Below, in pieces: positions 17,112 through 26,316 of a stretch of DNA of 64,000 bases. A program made the position numbers and the translations under genes. Origin of the DNA: CADEED01 sp963842515 (GTDB lineage Bacteria > Pseudomonadota > Gammaproteobacteria > Steroidobacterales > Steroidobacteraceae); assembly GCA_963842515.1 (NCBI GenBank), contig CAWJGO010000002.1, positions 1,736,001-1,800,000 of the forward strand, read 5' to 3'. The notes beneath the pieces are model-generated. The model saw only the letters and a program-made list of their open reading frames with translations. It had not been told where the DNA came from and searched no databases. Every line of letters starts with the position of its first letter. Position 1 is the stretch's first letter.

Positions 17112-18758
17112 TCACGCGCCGCGGCGAAGGTAGTTGACGGGGTAACTCTCCGGCAACGGCGTGACGTGATTTTCGGCGGCCCACGTATCCCACTTCTTCG
17201 CCAGCGATTCGACCCGCCGCGGTTGCGCGTCGGCCAGGTCCGCGAGCTCCGTGCGATCGCGTTCCATGTCATAGAGCTTCCAGGACTCTCCACGAAGCGC
17301 GGTCAGCTTGTAGCGCCCCTCGCGGACAGCCCGAGTACCTTCGTGTTCGAAATAGAGTGTTCGTTCGGGCAGGCGTTCTCCTCGCAGTGCCGGAATCAGA
17401 TTCGTGCCTGCCATCGGCGGGATCTGTCGCGTACCGATCCGCTCGGGGTACGCAGCGCCGGAGGCCGCGACGATAGTTGGCATCAGATCGATGAGGTGGC
17501 CCGGCGCACTCTCGATCGCATTCCGGCGCCGGAATCCGGCGGGCCAGTGCATGATGCACGGCGTGCTGATGCCGCCCTCATGCGAATAGTGTTTGTACAT
17601 TCGCCACGGCGTATTCGACGCATTCGCCCAGGCAGATCCAACGCTGTGATAGGTCCCCCGACCACCCATCCTCGTCAAGTCTTCGCCACGGTGCAGCACG
17701 TTGTTCGGGCTCGAGCTGACGTCGAAGCCAAACGGATCCCACTCCGCACACGCGCCGTTGTCGCTCAGGAACATGATGAGCGTGTCGTCCAGTTCACCCT
17801 TGGCGCGCAGATCCGCCGTCACGCGCTCAATGTTCTGGTCCATGCGATCAACCATCGCCGCGTAGATCGCCATCCGCGTCGCCAGATCCGCGCGGCGCTC
17901 CGCCGGCAGGCTGTCCCACGCCGGGTTCTGTGCGCTGACGGTTTCGCCGTGGTTGGTGAACTTCGAGCGCGGCGACAGTCGTGTATCTGCCGCCACCAGC
18001 CGTAGCTGCTTCATTCGGGCGAGGCGCTCCTGCCTGATCAGGTCCCATCCCGATGCATATCTGTCGCGATACTTGGCGATATCCTCGGCGCGCGCGTGCA
18101 GCGGAAAATGCGGTGCGTTGAACGCGAGGTAAAGGAACCACGGCTGCTCCGGGGTCGTGCGCGCGTCCTCGAGAAAATCCATCGCGTAGTCAGTGAGCGC
18201 GTCAGTTCCGTAGAAGCCATCCTTGTCGTAGCTTCGGATCTTGCCACCCTGCGGCAGACGCAGGTATCGCTCGGGGTCCCAGAACGTCGCGGCGCTGATG
18301 AGCGTGCCGAAGTACTGCTCGAATCCATGACGGGTCGGATCGTCGGTTCCCACGTGCCACTTGCCGGACATGAACGTCCGGTAGCCGGCTGGCCGCAAGA
18401 CTTCCGCAATCGTCACCGCATTCTCGGAGAGTCGTCCGCGGTATCCCGGGTGTCCCAGGTCCGTCACCATGTGACCGACGCCTACCCTGTGCGGATACTG
18501 CCCGGTGAGGATGCTGGCCCGCGACGGACAGCATCGGGCCGTGGAATAGAACTGCGTGAAACGCAGGCCATTGGTTGCCAGCCAGTTCAGGCCGGGCGTG
18601 TCGATCTCACCGCCGTAACTACCAAGGTCGCTGTAGCCAAGATCATCGGCAACGATCAGCAGGATGTTCGGCCGCCTCGGCCGCGCGGCCGACAATCCGG
18701 TCGCCGCAGCCGACAGCGCGAGAAACTCGCGTCGCCCCAGAAGCTTTGTGTTGCTCAT
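17112..18758 (-). CDS. Sulfatase (arylsulfatase family S1), Tat-exported
   Basis: A 548-residue type I sulfatase. The N-terminus GRREFLALSAAATG is a twin-arginine-type signal. NILLIVADDLGYSDLGSYG binds calcium; CCPSRASILTG contains the C-x-P-S-R signature whose cysteine becomes formylglycine. GKWHVG and LSDNGA are further active-site segments. A formylglycine-generating enzyme or anaerobic maturase must be elsewhere. It should remove sulfate esters from a glycan before transport or hydrolysis, alongside the receptor and fucosidase. The ATG lies directly after a strong hairpin and has no clear Shine-Dalgarno sequence, which is unusual for this operon. Confidence 0.93.
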   Translation of the reverse strand: MSNTKLLGRREFLALSAAATGLSAARPRRPNILLIVADDLGYSDLGSYGGEIDTPGLNWLATNGLRFTQFYSTARCCPSRASILTGQYPHRVGVGHMVTDLGHPGYRGRLSENAVTIAEVLRPAGYRTFMSGKWHVGTDDPTRHGFEQYFGTLISAATFWDPERYLRLPQGGKIRSYDKDGFYGTDALTDYAMDFLEDARTTPEQPWFLYLAFNAPHFPLHARAEDIAKYRDRYASGWDLIRQERLARMKQLRLVAADTRLSPRSKFTNHGETVSAQNPAWDSLPAERRADLATRMAIYAAMVDRMDQNIERVTADLRAKGELDDTLIMFLSDNGACAEWDPFGFDVSSSPNNVLHRGEDLTRMGGRGTYHSVGSAWANASNTPWRMYKHYSHEGGISTPCIMHWPAGFRRRNAIESAPGHLIDLMPTIVAASGAAYPERIGTRQIPPMAGTNLIPALRGERLPERTLYFEHEGTRAVREGRYKLTALRGESWKLYDMERDRTELADLADAQPRRVESLAKKWDTWAAENHVTPLPESYPVNYLRRGA

Positions 18759-18762
18759 ATGG

Positions 18763-18784
18763 CCCGCGGTGCACTCACCGCGGG
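18763..18784 (-). promoter_or_regulatory. 9-bp perfect hairpin immediately upstream of the sulfatase start
   Basis: Perfect arms CCCGCGGTG and CACCGCGGG around a 4-base loop lie 19 bases after the lactonase stop and four bases before the sulfatase ATG. The stem occupies the place where the ribosome-binding site should be. It may be an attenuator, a processing site or a translation-blocking stem. There is no T-run after it. Confidence 0.5.
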
Positions 18785-18803
18785 CAGATTCATGAGTTTG
18801 CTG

Positions 18804-19850
18804 TTAATGCCGAGGCGAACAATCGCCGCGACACCAGTTCCGCGCACCTTTCACATTCATCCGGATGGACTGGACCTTGGTAACAGGACCGGTAACGAAC
18901 AGCGTCCTGCCATCCCGTCCGGCGAACGTGTTGTTGGTCGCCCCGCCGACGATCGGAATTTTCAAGACGTTGTTGCCGTGGCGATCGAATGCCAGCACGC
19001 CCTCGCCATTGCTGATGTAGACGTTGCCCAGTTCATCCATCGACATGCCATCGCCACCCCAGTCGGTGAACTTCCGCATGTTGGCGAGCGTGCCGTCGCG
19101 TTTGATATCGAAGACCCACGTTCCCCCGTGATTGTCGCCCGCCCACTTGTTGACGTAGAGCTTCCTGCCGTCGGGAGTGCCGACCACTCCATTCGGCCAT
19201 GAGTCGGACTCCCATCCCAAGGCGTCCGACGTCACTCTCGTAAGCTTGCGTGCTCCGGAAGGTAGATAGTAGACGTGACCACCTTTGCCCTGCGGTGATT
19301 GCTCCGAATGGGTCGGCTCCCAAGGCTGCTGGCGCGGATCACCGGTCTCCCAATACGGCCTCGGAAAAATCGGATCCGTGATGTACATGCCGCCGTTCTT
19401 CGGATTGATCCACACGTCATTCGGGCCGTTCAGCAACTTACCCTGATAGTTGTCGACCAGCACCTTGTGGCTGCCATTCGGGCGGATCTTCCACAGCTCT
19501 CCATACATGTCCGCAGCGGCAATCAAGTTGCCATCTTCGTCGAAGGCCATGCCGTTGGCACGACCGGTACCTTCCAGAAACAGTTTTACCTTGCCGGTTC
19601 CGGCGTCCCACCGGTAAATCCTGTCGTTGGGCTGGTCGGTGAAGAACACGTTGCCACGACGATCAACCGCGGGGCCCTCGGTAAAACTGAAGCCTGACGC
19701 GATGGTGACGAGCTGCCCGTGTTTACCGTTTGATACCAGATCGAGGGGATCGTAAATGTCGCTCGGAGTTTCCGCGGAACCCGCCAAGGTGTGTGAGGCC
19801 CATGCCAACGAGCCCAGCACTGCCAGGAGCATACGTACTTGTGTCTTCAT
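18804..19850 (-). CDS. SMP-30/gluconolactonase-like beta-propeller, exported
   Basis: A 348-residue SMP-30/LRE-type six-bladed beta-propeller with a Sec signal (LLAVLGSLAWASHTLA). Typical segments: FTEGPAVDRRGNVFFTDQPNDRIYRW in short pieces, RANGMAFDEDGNLIAAAD, GPNDVWINPKNGGMYITDP. Family members hydrolyse sugar lactones with a divalent metal. It follows the frameshifted TonB receptor by 25 bases and precedes the sulfatase by 45 bases, so it is part of the same operon. It may open a lactone formed by the zinc dehydrogenase on the other strand, though its export signal argues for a periplasmic substrate. Confidence 0.88.
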   Translation of the reverse strand: MKTQVRMLLAVLGSLAWASHTLAGSAETPSDIYDPLDLVSNGKHGQLVTIASGFSFTEGPAVDRRGNVFFTDQPNDRIYRWDAGTGKVKLFLEGTGRANGMAFDEDGNLIAAADMYGELWKIRPNGSHKVLVDNYQGKLLNGPNDVWINPKNGGMYITDPIFPRPYWETGDPRQQPWEPTHSEQSPQGKGGHVYYLPSGARKLTRVTSDALGWESDSWPNGVVGTPDGRKLYVNKWAGDNHGGTWVFDIKRDGTLANMRKFTDWGGDGMSMDELGNVYISNGEGVLAFDRHGNNVLKIPIVGGATNNTFAGRDGRTLFVTGPVTKVQSIRMNVKGARNWCRGDCSPRH

Positions 19851-19875
19851 GTCTGTAACCTCAGTTGCAGGACGA

Positions 19876-22800
19876 TCAGAACTTGACTCTGAACCCGGCG
19901 GTGTAGAAGCGCCCCATGTCGTCGTAGATGCCCAACGTGGAATAGAACAGGCCGGGCAGTCCCGAGTCCGACGGGAACAGCGGAGCGCGCTCGTTCAGCA
20001 CGTTGTTCACGGTCAGGAAGGCCTCCATGTTGCCATTGCTGACCTCGAATTCCTTGCTGATCGTGGTATCGAGGACGTTGTAAGCGTCGAGCGTCGAGTC
20101 CGCGTAATACTGGGTGCCGAGCGGGCTGCTCGCGGAACCGTTGAGGTCATTGTCACTGGTCTCGAGATCGACCTTGCCGAGCCAACGGTTTTGCAGGGAT
20201 ACGGCCCAGCCGCTGTTCCTATACGACAGGAACGTGGTCTGCATCAGCTCCGGCTGCCGCGCCCAGGTATAGAACGTCGACAGCGGCGTGGTGAGCGTAG
20301 AGTTCGTCGGCTGATAACTCGCCAGATGGCGCAGGGCGAATTGGCCCCCTGCCATGTCCCAGCTGTAGTCGATCTGCATGTCATAGCCTTTGGTCTTCTG
20401 CAACGCCACATTGGCTGGCGCATTGCGGACTTCCGTCGGCATGTTGACGGCTGGGTTCAGGTAGTTAGGATCGGACGGATTCGTGATCGGGCGCACCGCC
20501 AGATCGCAGACCGACGAGTCGTAGGCAGGCGCAGAGGCCAGGCAAACGGCCTGAACGGCGGGGTTCGCATAGTTGAGACCGGTTATCGAATTGGTGAGCT
20601 GGGTCTCGTAGAAGTCGACCGCGAGGCTGAAGCGCGGCATGAAGCTGGGCGTGAGCACCAACCCTGCCGTGAAGGTCTTGCCCTCTTCCGGCGTCAGCAA
20701 TGGATTGCCGCGCGAAGCCAGGCGCATGCCCTGAGAGCTACCACCGGTGAGCAGATCGGTGTAACTGCTCGAGGTAAGGCCGGACGGCTGGAACAGATCA
20801 TTGAGGTTTGGCGCACGGATGTCCGATGACAAGGTGCTGCGGAATCTCACCGAATCGATGATCTGCCAGTTGAGTCCGAGCTTCCAGGATTCGACCGCTT
20901 CGAAGGTCGAATACTTGGTCCAGCGCCACGCCAGATTGGTCGAGAGGTCCTGGAACCCCGGCACTTCTTTGAGCAGCGGGACGTTGAATTCCAGCGCGCC
21001 TTCATAGACATGGTTCTTGGCATCGACTTCCGCGTTGGTGTTCTGCACCCAGCGTACCGGCGCGTTGCCCGTACCGCCGGCGAGGCACATGCGCAGGCCG
21101 GTGCAGTTGACGAAGTCCGTGGGCAGGAAATCGCTCTCCATGACGTAGGTGGCCCAGCGCGCTTCGCCCGAAAAATTCGCCACGATTTCGCCCGGCGGGA
21201 AGCCCGAAGCCCCACAGACCGCCGCCAATCGAGAAGCCGACGTCGTCCAGCTCCTGAGTCAGCAGCCAGGAAGTGCTGGTGCGCAGATAGTTATAGGCTT
21301 CCGCCGACGGGCCGTTGGGGCCGACGACATTCATGGGTACGCATCCGGGATAAAGGCCGGCGAACTGCGGCTGGGTGGTCACCCAGCACTGGATGGTGCC
21401 GCCGACGTTTACCGCGTCCAGGGCGGCCAGGTACTTGGCGTTGTCCGTATTGTTCGGGTTGGTGACCGTGAGCTCACTCACGCCGTGGTTGTAGTACACA
21501 TCCCAGTTGAAACCGCCCAGCTCACCGGTGACACCAGTTTCCGCATTCCAGGTCTTCTGGTCGCCGAGAGTGCGATACAGGCGGTTCGGCTCTCCGTTGA
21601 CTTCCAGTCCAGCGACCGTGTTCAAGTAGCGAGGCGCGCTGAAGAAGGGCGTGGTCGGCGGCGCCGGCGGCGTGGTGCCGGTTGCCGGTGAGGTCGGGGG
21701 CGTGCCCGGCAGACAGCGCCAGCCTGTCGCGGCAGGAGTTCCGCAGACGATACCCGAGCCCAGCTGGACCTGCGTGGCCGGCAAGAGGAATGGATTGTCG
21801 GCGAACAAAGTGTTGGGGCGATTGGCGTTCGGGCTAACTACCCACTGGATCCAGTCGGAGGCATTTTCAGCTTGCGCCCAGGACCCCTGCACATACCAGT
21901 TGGCGTTGTCGCCTAGATCCAGACTGAAACGCGCGAACACATCTTTCATCTCGACTTCCGAGCGGAAGGTGCCGTACTTGATGTACGCGCCCTCGCCACC
22001 CGATTCGACGCCGCCGCTGCCGGTAGCGGTGCCGTGAACCAACGGCCTGAGCGTCCCATTCGATTGGAACGTGTAGTTGTTGAAACCGCAGGCCGTACCG
22101 CATTGGATGTTGCCGTTCACGCCGCTGTTGAATACACGCGCGTAGGGAGTATTCGTGTATGGATTGGTCGGCGAACCATTGCCGGTCAGCAACCAAGCCT
22201 GGCCATCCTTGCCATAGGGGCGATCCTTCATCGGGATCATGTCCTGATGGCGGAAGCGGGCGGCGACCTCGAAGTGGCCGCGATCGCTGAACAGCGACGT
22301 GCCCCAGGCAGCGCCGACCTGATATTCCTCGCCGTCGCTGTACTTCGACTTGCCGTAGTCGCTCTTGAGCGAGAGCCCGGTGAAATCCTTGTCGAGCACG
22401 AAATTGACCACGCCGGCGACCGCGTCAGATCCGTAGACCGCGGACGCGCCGCCGGTGACGATATCGACCCGCTCCACCAGCATCTGCGGCAGGGTGTCGA
22501 TGTTGACCGAACCGTCCTGGTTGTTCGGCGCGACACGGTGACCGTCCAGCAACACCAGCGTGCGCGAGGGGCCGAAGTTGCGCAGAGACAACGTATTGCC
22601 GCCGTTATTGGTGCCGCCGTTGCCCTGGGTGCGCGGCGTGCGGCCGCCCATGATGGTCGGCAATTTGTTGAGCGCATCGGCCGTGTCGCTGGGCGTGGTG
22701 ACGGCGATCGCGCTGATGTCGACCGAGGTGATCGGCGTTGGCGAACGGACCGCTTCGGTGATCGTGCGGGAGCCGGTAACGGTGATGACGCCCATATCCT

Positions 22801-22939
22801 CGCCGGCGCCCTCCGGATCGTTGCCATCGGTCTGCGAAGGTTGGTCGGCGGTCTGCGCCCAAGCGGAACCGGACGCCAGAGCAGCCGAGACACCCAGCGC
22901 AATCAAGGACGCGCGGCGAAAATTCCGTGTGATCATCAT
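19876..22939 (-). pseudogene. TonB-dependent receptor interrupted by a single-base frameshift
   Basis: The N-terminal part (ORF from 22939 down to 21002) has a signal peptide, TonB-box-like VITVTGSR, the plug with FGPSRTLVLLDGHRV and GGASAVYGSDAVAGVVNF, and the first barrel strands. The rest (ORF ending at 19876) continues the barrel and ends in FRVKF. The frames switch near 21188-21200: reading continues sensibly from GFGLPAG in one frame to EIVANFSGE in the next if one base is removed from a GC-rich run. The full span is one base over a multiple of three, matching one inserted base; the intact protein would be about 1020 residues. It may be a real mutation or an assembly error. The ATG pair at 22939/22936 follows AGGGGGGAT. 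First gene of the glycan operon. Confidence 0.85.
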
Positions 22940-23139
22940 TTATCCCCCCTGTCTAACTAAGCGAGGCAGGCGCCCCTGTTCTCGATCTCGGATCACGCTA
23001 TCAGCATACTTTTACTTAGGCAACACGCTTTCATTACGCATACAAGTCGACTTCGGGCGTAGTGGATGGCGTTTTTGTTATCCATCGATTCCGAAAGCCG
23101 ATTGGTGCGTGTAGCCGCGTTGGCCCACCATCCGGATCC

Positions 23140-23946
23140 ATGAAAACTCAACTGCTTCGTTGCACCGCTCTGCTGTTCTGCTTCATCGTTCTGGCTTCAG
23201 TGGGCGCCCGCGCCGCCCCGGCCGCCGACAAGCAGACATTTGTCCTCGTCCATGGCGCCACGGCCGGCGGCTGGGAGTGGAAGAGCACCGGCAAGTTCCT
23301 CAGCGACGACGGTCACACTGTGTACCGGGCCACCCTCACCGGCCTCGGCGAGCGTATGCACCTCAACAGCCCGGACATCGACCTGCAGACCCACATCAAC
23401 GACGTGGTCAATCTGATCCTGTTCGAGGACCTGAAAGACGTGGTGCTCACCGGCCACAGTTACGGTGGCATGGTGATCACGGGCGTCATCGACCGGATTC
23501 CCGAGCGCATTCGTCACGTCGTATTTCTCGACGCCGCCGTGCCCGACGATGGCATGTCGATCTGGGACCTCTTCGGCGGTGACGGCCCGCGCGACCCCGA
23601 GCGTTTCAAGGACGGCTTCATGCAGGTACCATGGGTAAAGCCGGACACCAAGCCGCCGCACAGCGTCAAGCAGTCGATCAAGTGCTTCAATCAGCCAGTC
23701 TCGTACAAGAACCCAGCCGCGCTGACCTTACCGGTGACCTACGTCGCCTTCGTCCCCAAGGACAAGTCGGCCGAGGAACGCGCGAAGACGGACAAGAGCT
23801 GGCAGCGCGCCGTGGCCCGTGGCTGGACGATCCGCACCTTCCCGGGCGGCCACGTTGCACAACAGGAGGATCCGCGCGGCGTCGCCACACTCATCGAGCA
23901 ATCCGTCAACGACCGCAACGAGCTTCCCAAGAAGACCACCAACTAA
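23140..23946 (+). CDS. Secreted alpha/beta hydrolase (EstC/pyrethroid-hydrolase-like)
   Basis: A 268-residue alpha/beta-fold hydrolase with a Sec signal (LLFCFIVLASVGARAAPA). FVLVHGATAGGWEW forms the oxyanion region, GHSYGGMV holds the nucleophile serine, and PGGHVAQQEDP near the end holds the catalytic histidine. The family resembles plant hydroxynitrile-lyase/EstC esterases. The start is placed at the ATG before the signal peptide; an earlier in-frame start would add 26 residues with no sense. The next gene starts 29 bases later on the same strand, so both are probably one transcript. The substrate is unknown. Confidence 0.87.
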   Translation: MKTQLLRCTALLFCFIVLASVGARAAPAADKQTFVLVHGATAGGWEWKSTGKFLSDDGHTVYRATLTGLGERMHLNSPDIDLQTHINDVVNLILFEDLKDVVLTGHSYGGMVITGVIDRIPERIRHVVFLDAAVPDDGMSIWDLFGGDGPRDPERFKDGFMQVPWVKPDTKPPHSVKQSIKCFNQPVSYKNPAALTLPVTYVAFVPKDKSAEERAKTDKSWQRAVARGWTIRTFPGGHVAQQEDPRGVATLIEQSVNDRNELPKKTTN

Positions 23947-23975
23947 CTTCTCGCGACACCGGCGATTGCCGCGTG

Positions 23976-24887
23976 ATGTCGCTGCGCGCACTGCTGATAT
24001 TCCTGCTGATCATCATGGGATTGCCCGCAAGCGCGACCGAGCCGCGACCCATCCGCGTGCTCGTCGTCGATGGGTTCAGCAATCACGACTGGCGCCTCAC
24101 TACCCGCTCGATCCGCGCCATCCTCGAACCCACCGGCTTGTTCTCGGTGGATGTCTCGACCTCGCCTGCGGACGCGGGCGCGCCCGGCTGGGAGCAGTGG
24201 CGGCCGGATTTCGCGGCGTACGACGTCATCATCCAGAACTGCAACGACATCAACGGCGGCCCGTCGTGGCCCAAACCCGTGCAGGCGGCGTTCGAGAAAT
24301 TCGTGCGGGGCGGCGGCGGCGTGTACGTCTGGCATTCGGGAAACAACGCGTTCGCCGATTGGCCGGCTTACAACGACATCATCGGGCTGGGCTGGCGCAA
24401 GAAAGACTTTGGGTGGGCGCTGGTGGTCGCGGACGACGGTACGATCACGCGCATTGCGCCAGGTCAGGGTGAAGATACCGGCCACGGCAAGCGCTTCGAC
24501 GCGTCGATCCGGCGACTCGCCGAACACCCTATCCACCGTGGCCTGCCGCGCGAGTGGGTCGCGGCGGACATCGAGGTGTATTACCACGTGCGCGGTCCCG
24601 CGAAAAAAGTCGAAGTGCTCTCCTATGCGCGCGAACCCCACACCGCGCTCAACTGGCCCATCGAATGGACTGTGCATTACGGTCGAGGCCGCGTGTACAC
24701 CTCCACGCTCGGGCACGTGTGGCGCGGTGACGTCCAGCCGGTGACGGTGCGCGACGCTGGAGTGCAAACGCTACTGGTACGCGCCCTGCAGTGGTTGGCA
24801 CGGCGGCCGGTCACTTGGCCGGTCCCCGCAGATTTTCCGACAGCGACATCGACCTCGATTCGCGGTGAGCTGCGCTTGCCGGACTGA
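23976..24887 (+). CDS. ThuA-like domain protein, exported
   Basis: A 303-residue ThuA-like protein (class I glutamine amidotransferase-like fold without synthase role). After a Sec signal (LLIFLLIIMGLPASA) come PIRVLVVDGFSNHDW, a middle GGGGVYVWHSGNNAF segment and GRGRVYTSTLGHVW, all typical of ThuA proteins that bind or modify sugars. The ATG at 23976 (GTG at 23973 is an alternative) is chosen because it begins the signal peptide. It is downstream of the alpha/beta hydrolase. The function is uncertain: family members relate to trehalose or other sugar use. Confidence 0.85.
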   Translation: MSLRALLIFLLIIMGLPASATEPRPIRVLVVDGFSNHDWRLTTRSIRAILEPTGLFSVDVSTSPADAGAPGWEQWRPDFAAYDVIIQNCNDINGGPSWPKPVQAAFEKFVRGGGGVYVWHSGNNAFADWPAYNDIIGLGWRKKDFGWALVVADDGTITRIAPGQGEDTGHGKRFDASIRRLAEHPIHRGLPREWVAADIEVYYHVRGPAKKVEVLSYAREPHTALNWPIEWTVHYGRGRVYTSTLGHVWRGDVQPVTVRDAGVQTLLVRALQWLARRPVTWPVPADFPTATSTSIRGELRLPD

Positions 24888-24892
24888 CGTTC

Positions 24893-24965
24893 GTCCTCGC
24901 ATCGCAATCGAGGACCGTACTGTACGGATGAACAGTTCCGCCCGACACTCTTATATATAGTGTCT
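24893..24965. terminator. Cluster of three inverted repeats between convergent genes
   Basis: Between the convergent ThuA-like and SDR genes lie three inverted repeats: GTCCTCG/CGAGGAC (24893-24915), CCGTAC-T-GTACGG just after it, and GACACT/AGTGTC around an AT-rich loop. They may end transcription from both sides. None has a perfect U-tract, so this is a moderate call. Confidence 0.45.
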
Positions 24966-24968
24966 GGG

Positions 24969-25700
24969 TCAGATCAGGCGCTGCCCGCCATCGATGTGAA
25001 TCGTTTCCCCGGTCGTGAATTCGCTCTCCATGAGATACAGGTACGCCCGCGCGATGTCGGCGGACGCAGCGATCCTCTTCGCTGGCAAGCGGGCCGCCAT
25101 GCTCGCAAAGAAATCAGCTTTGGCTTCGCCAACGAGTTCGTCCCACATCGGGGTGTCGACCCAGCCTGGCGAGACGATGTTCACGCGCGTCGGCGCCAGT
25201 TCCAGCGCCAATGCATGTGCGAGATAGCCGAACGATCCGGCGATTGCAGTCACGACGGCGCCGCCCGGAACTGGCGGGCGGTCCTTGTTGATACCCGAAG
25301 TGAAGGTCATGGAACCTCCGCTGCGCAAGGTTCGTGCGGCGTGTTTCGCCAGTGCGATGGCGCCGATCAGTTTGTTGTCGATGAAGCGCCGCGCGACGTC
25401 CAAGTCGGTACGGTCGATGGGATCGCCCGGTGGCGGCGCTCCGGCCGTCGACACCAGGTGATCGAAGGGACCGACGTCACCGAACATCCGCGCCACCTCT
25501 GCTTCGCTCGTCATGTCGGCGGCGAAAGTTCTCAGACTGCGATTCGCGCCGAGCGAGCTGGCCGCGGCCTGCAGTTTCCCGGGGGTCCGGCCCACGATTA
25601 CGATCTCCGCGCCCCTATCTAGAGCCGCCGCTGCGACGCCGAGACCGATGCCGGAGCTGCCGCCGACGATGACGATTTTCTGACCTTTGAGCGTTGACAT
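24969..25700 (-). CDS. Atypical SDR-family oxidoreductase lacking the YxxxK catalytic pair
   Basis: A 243-residue Rossmann protein. GGSSGIG binds the cofactor, and a C-terminal VNIVSPGWVDTPMW is normal for classical SDRs. Where the catalytic Y-x-x-x-K should stand, 13 and 9 residues before ALALEL, the sequence has valine and alanine (GAVVTAIAGSFGYLAHALALEL region). It may be an atypical SDR subgroup or a non-catalytic one. GGAGG lies five to six bases before the ATG at 25700, which decides the start over an upstream ATG. It starts 13 bases after the VOC gene and is probably cotranscribed with it. Confidence 0.87.
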   Translation of the reverse strand: MSTLKGQKIVIVGGSSGIGLGVAAAALDRGAEIVIVGRTPGKLQAAASSLGANRSLRTFAADMTSEAEVARMFGDVGPFDHLVSTAGAPPPGDPIDRTDLDVARRFIDNKLIGAIALAKHAARTLRSGGSMTFTSGINKDRPPVPGGAVVTAIAGSFGYLAHALALELAPTRVNIVSPGWVDTPMWDELVGEAKADFFASMAARLPAKRIAASADIARAYLYLMESEFTTGETIHIDGGQRLI

Positions 25701-25712
25701 GAGAGCCTCCAA

Positions 25713-26198
25713 TTAATTTTCGTCCGCGTAGGCCGCTTCCAGGTCGGCCACGATGATCTTTTTCATCTGGTACATCGCCTGACGCACCCGATCCGCCTTC
25801 TTGCGATCCGGATCGCCCATGAGCCGCAACGTGACTTCCGGAATGACTTGCCAATAGACGCCGAACTTGTCGGTCAGCCAGCCGCAGGGTTTTTCGGCGC
25901 CGCCATCTGCAGTGAGTGCGTTCCAGTAGTAGTCGGTCTCACGCTGGTCCTTCGTCTCGATGTACAGCGAGAGCCGCTCGTTGAAGGGTGAGTTCGGTCC
26001 GGCGTTGAGCGCCATGAAACGCGAGCCCTCGAGCTCGAAGTCGAACGTCTCGATCGGAACGGTTTTCTTGCTGCCCGAGACCCAGTCGGTGAGCCGTGTG
26101 CCGCCGAGCTCCTTGGCGTTCTTGAACACCGACAGATAGAAATCCCGCGCTTCTTTCGCGTCTACGTCGAACCAGAGGAATGGGCGAATGGTTGCCAT
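25713..26198 (-). CDS. PhnB-like VOC (glyoxalase/bleomycin-resistance fold) protein
   Basis: A 161-residue protein of the PhnB/3-demethylubiquinone-methyltransferase-like VOC family. Typical segments: RPFLWFDVDAKEARDFYLSVF, ESTLRL-like strands, and LTDKFGVYWQVIPEV near the end. These proteins form dimers with a metal or substrate pocket, but few have a known reaction. It is divergent from the LysR gene 26317-27210 and probably controlled by it. A second member of the family occurs at 32362-32850. Confidence 0.88.
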   Translation of the reverse strand: MATIRPFLWFDVDAKEARDFYLSVFKNAKELGGTRLTDWVSGSKKTVPIETFDFELEGSRFMALNAGPNSPFNERLSLYIETKDQRETDYYWNALTADGGAEKPCGWLTDKFGVYWQVIPEVTLRLMGDPDRKKADRVRQAMYQMKKIIVADLEAAYADEN

Positions 26199-26316
26199 GT
26201 GTTTCTCCGTGAGCAGCAGTCACAAATCGTGGAGAAATATTGCCAGTCTTCCCTCGACAGACAACGCATCTTTCGGCAAGAATCTGTGACTATTACTCAA
26301 CCATGAGCTTGCTCAC

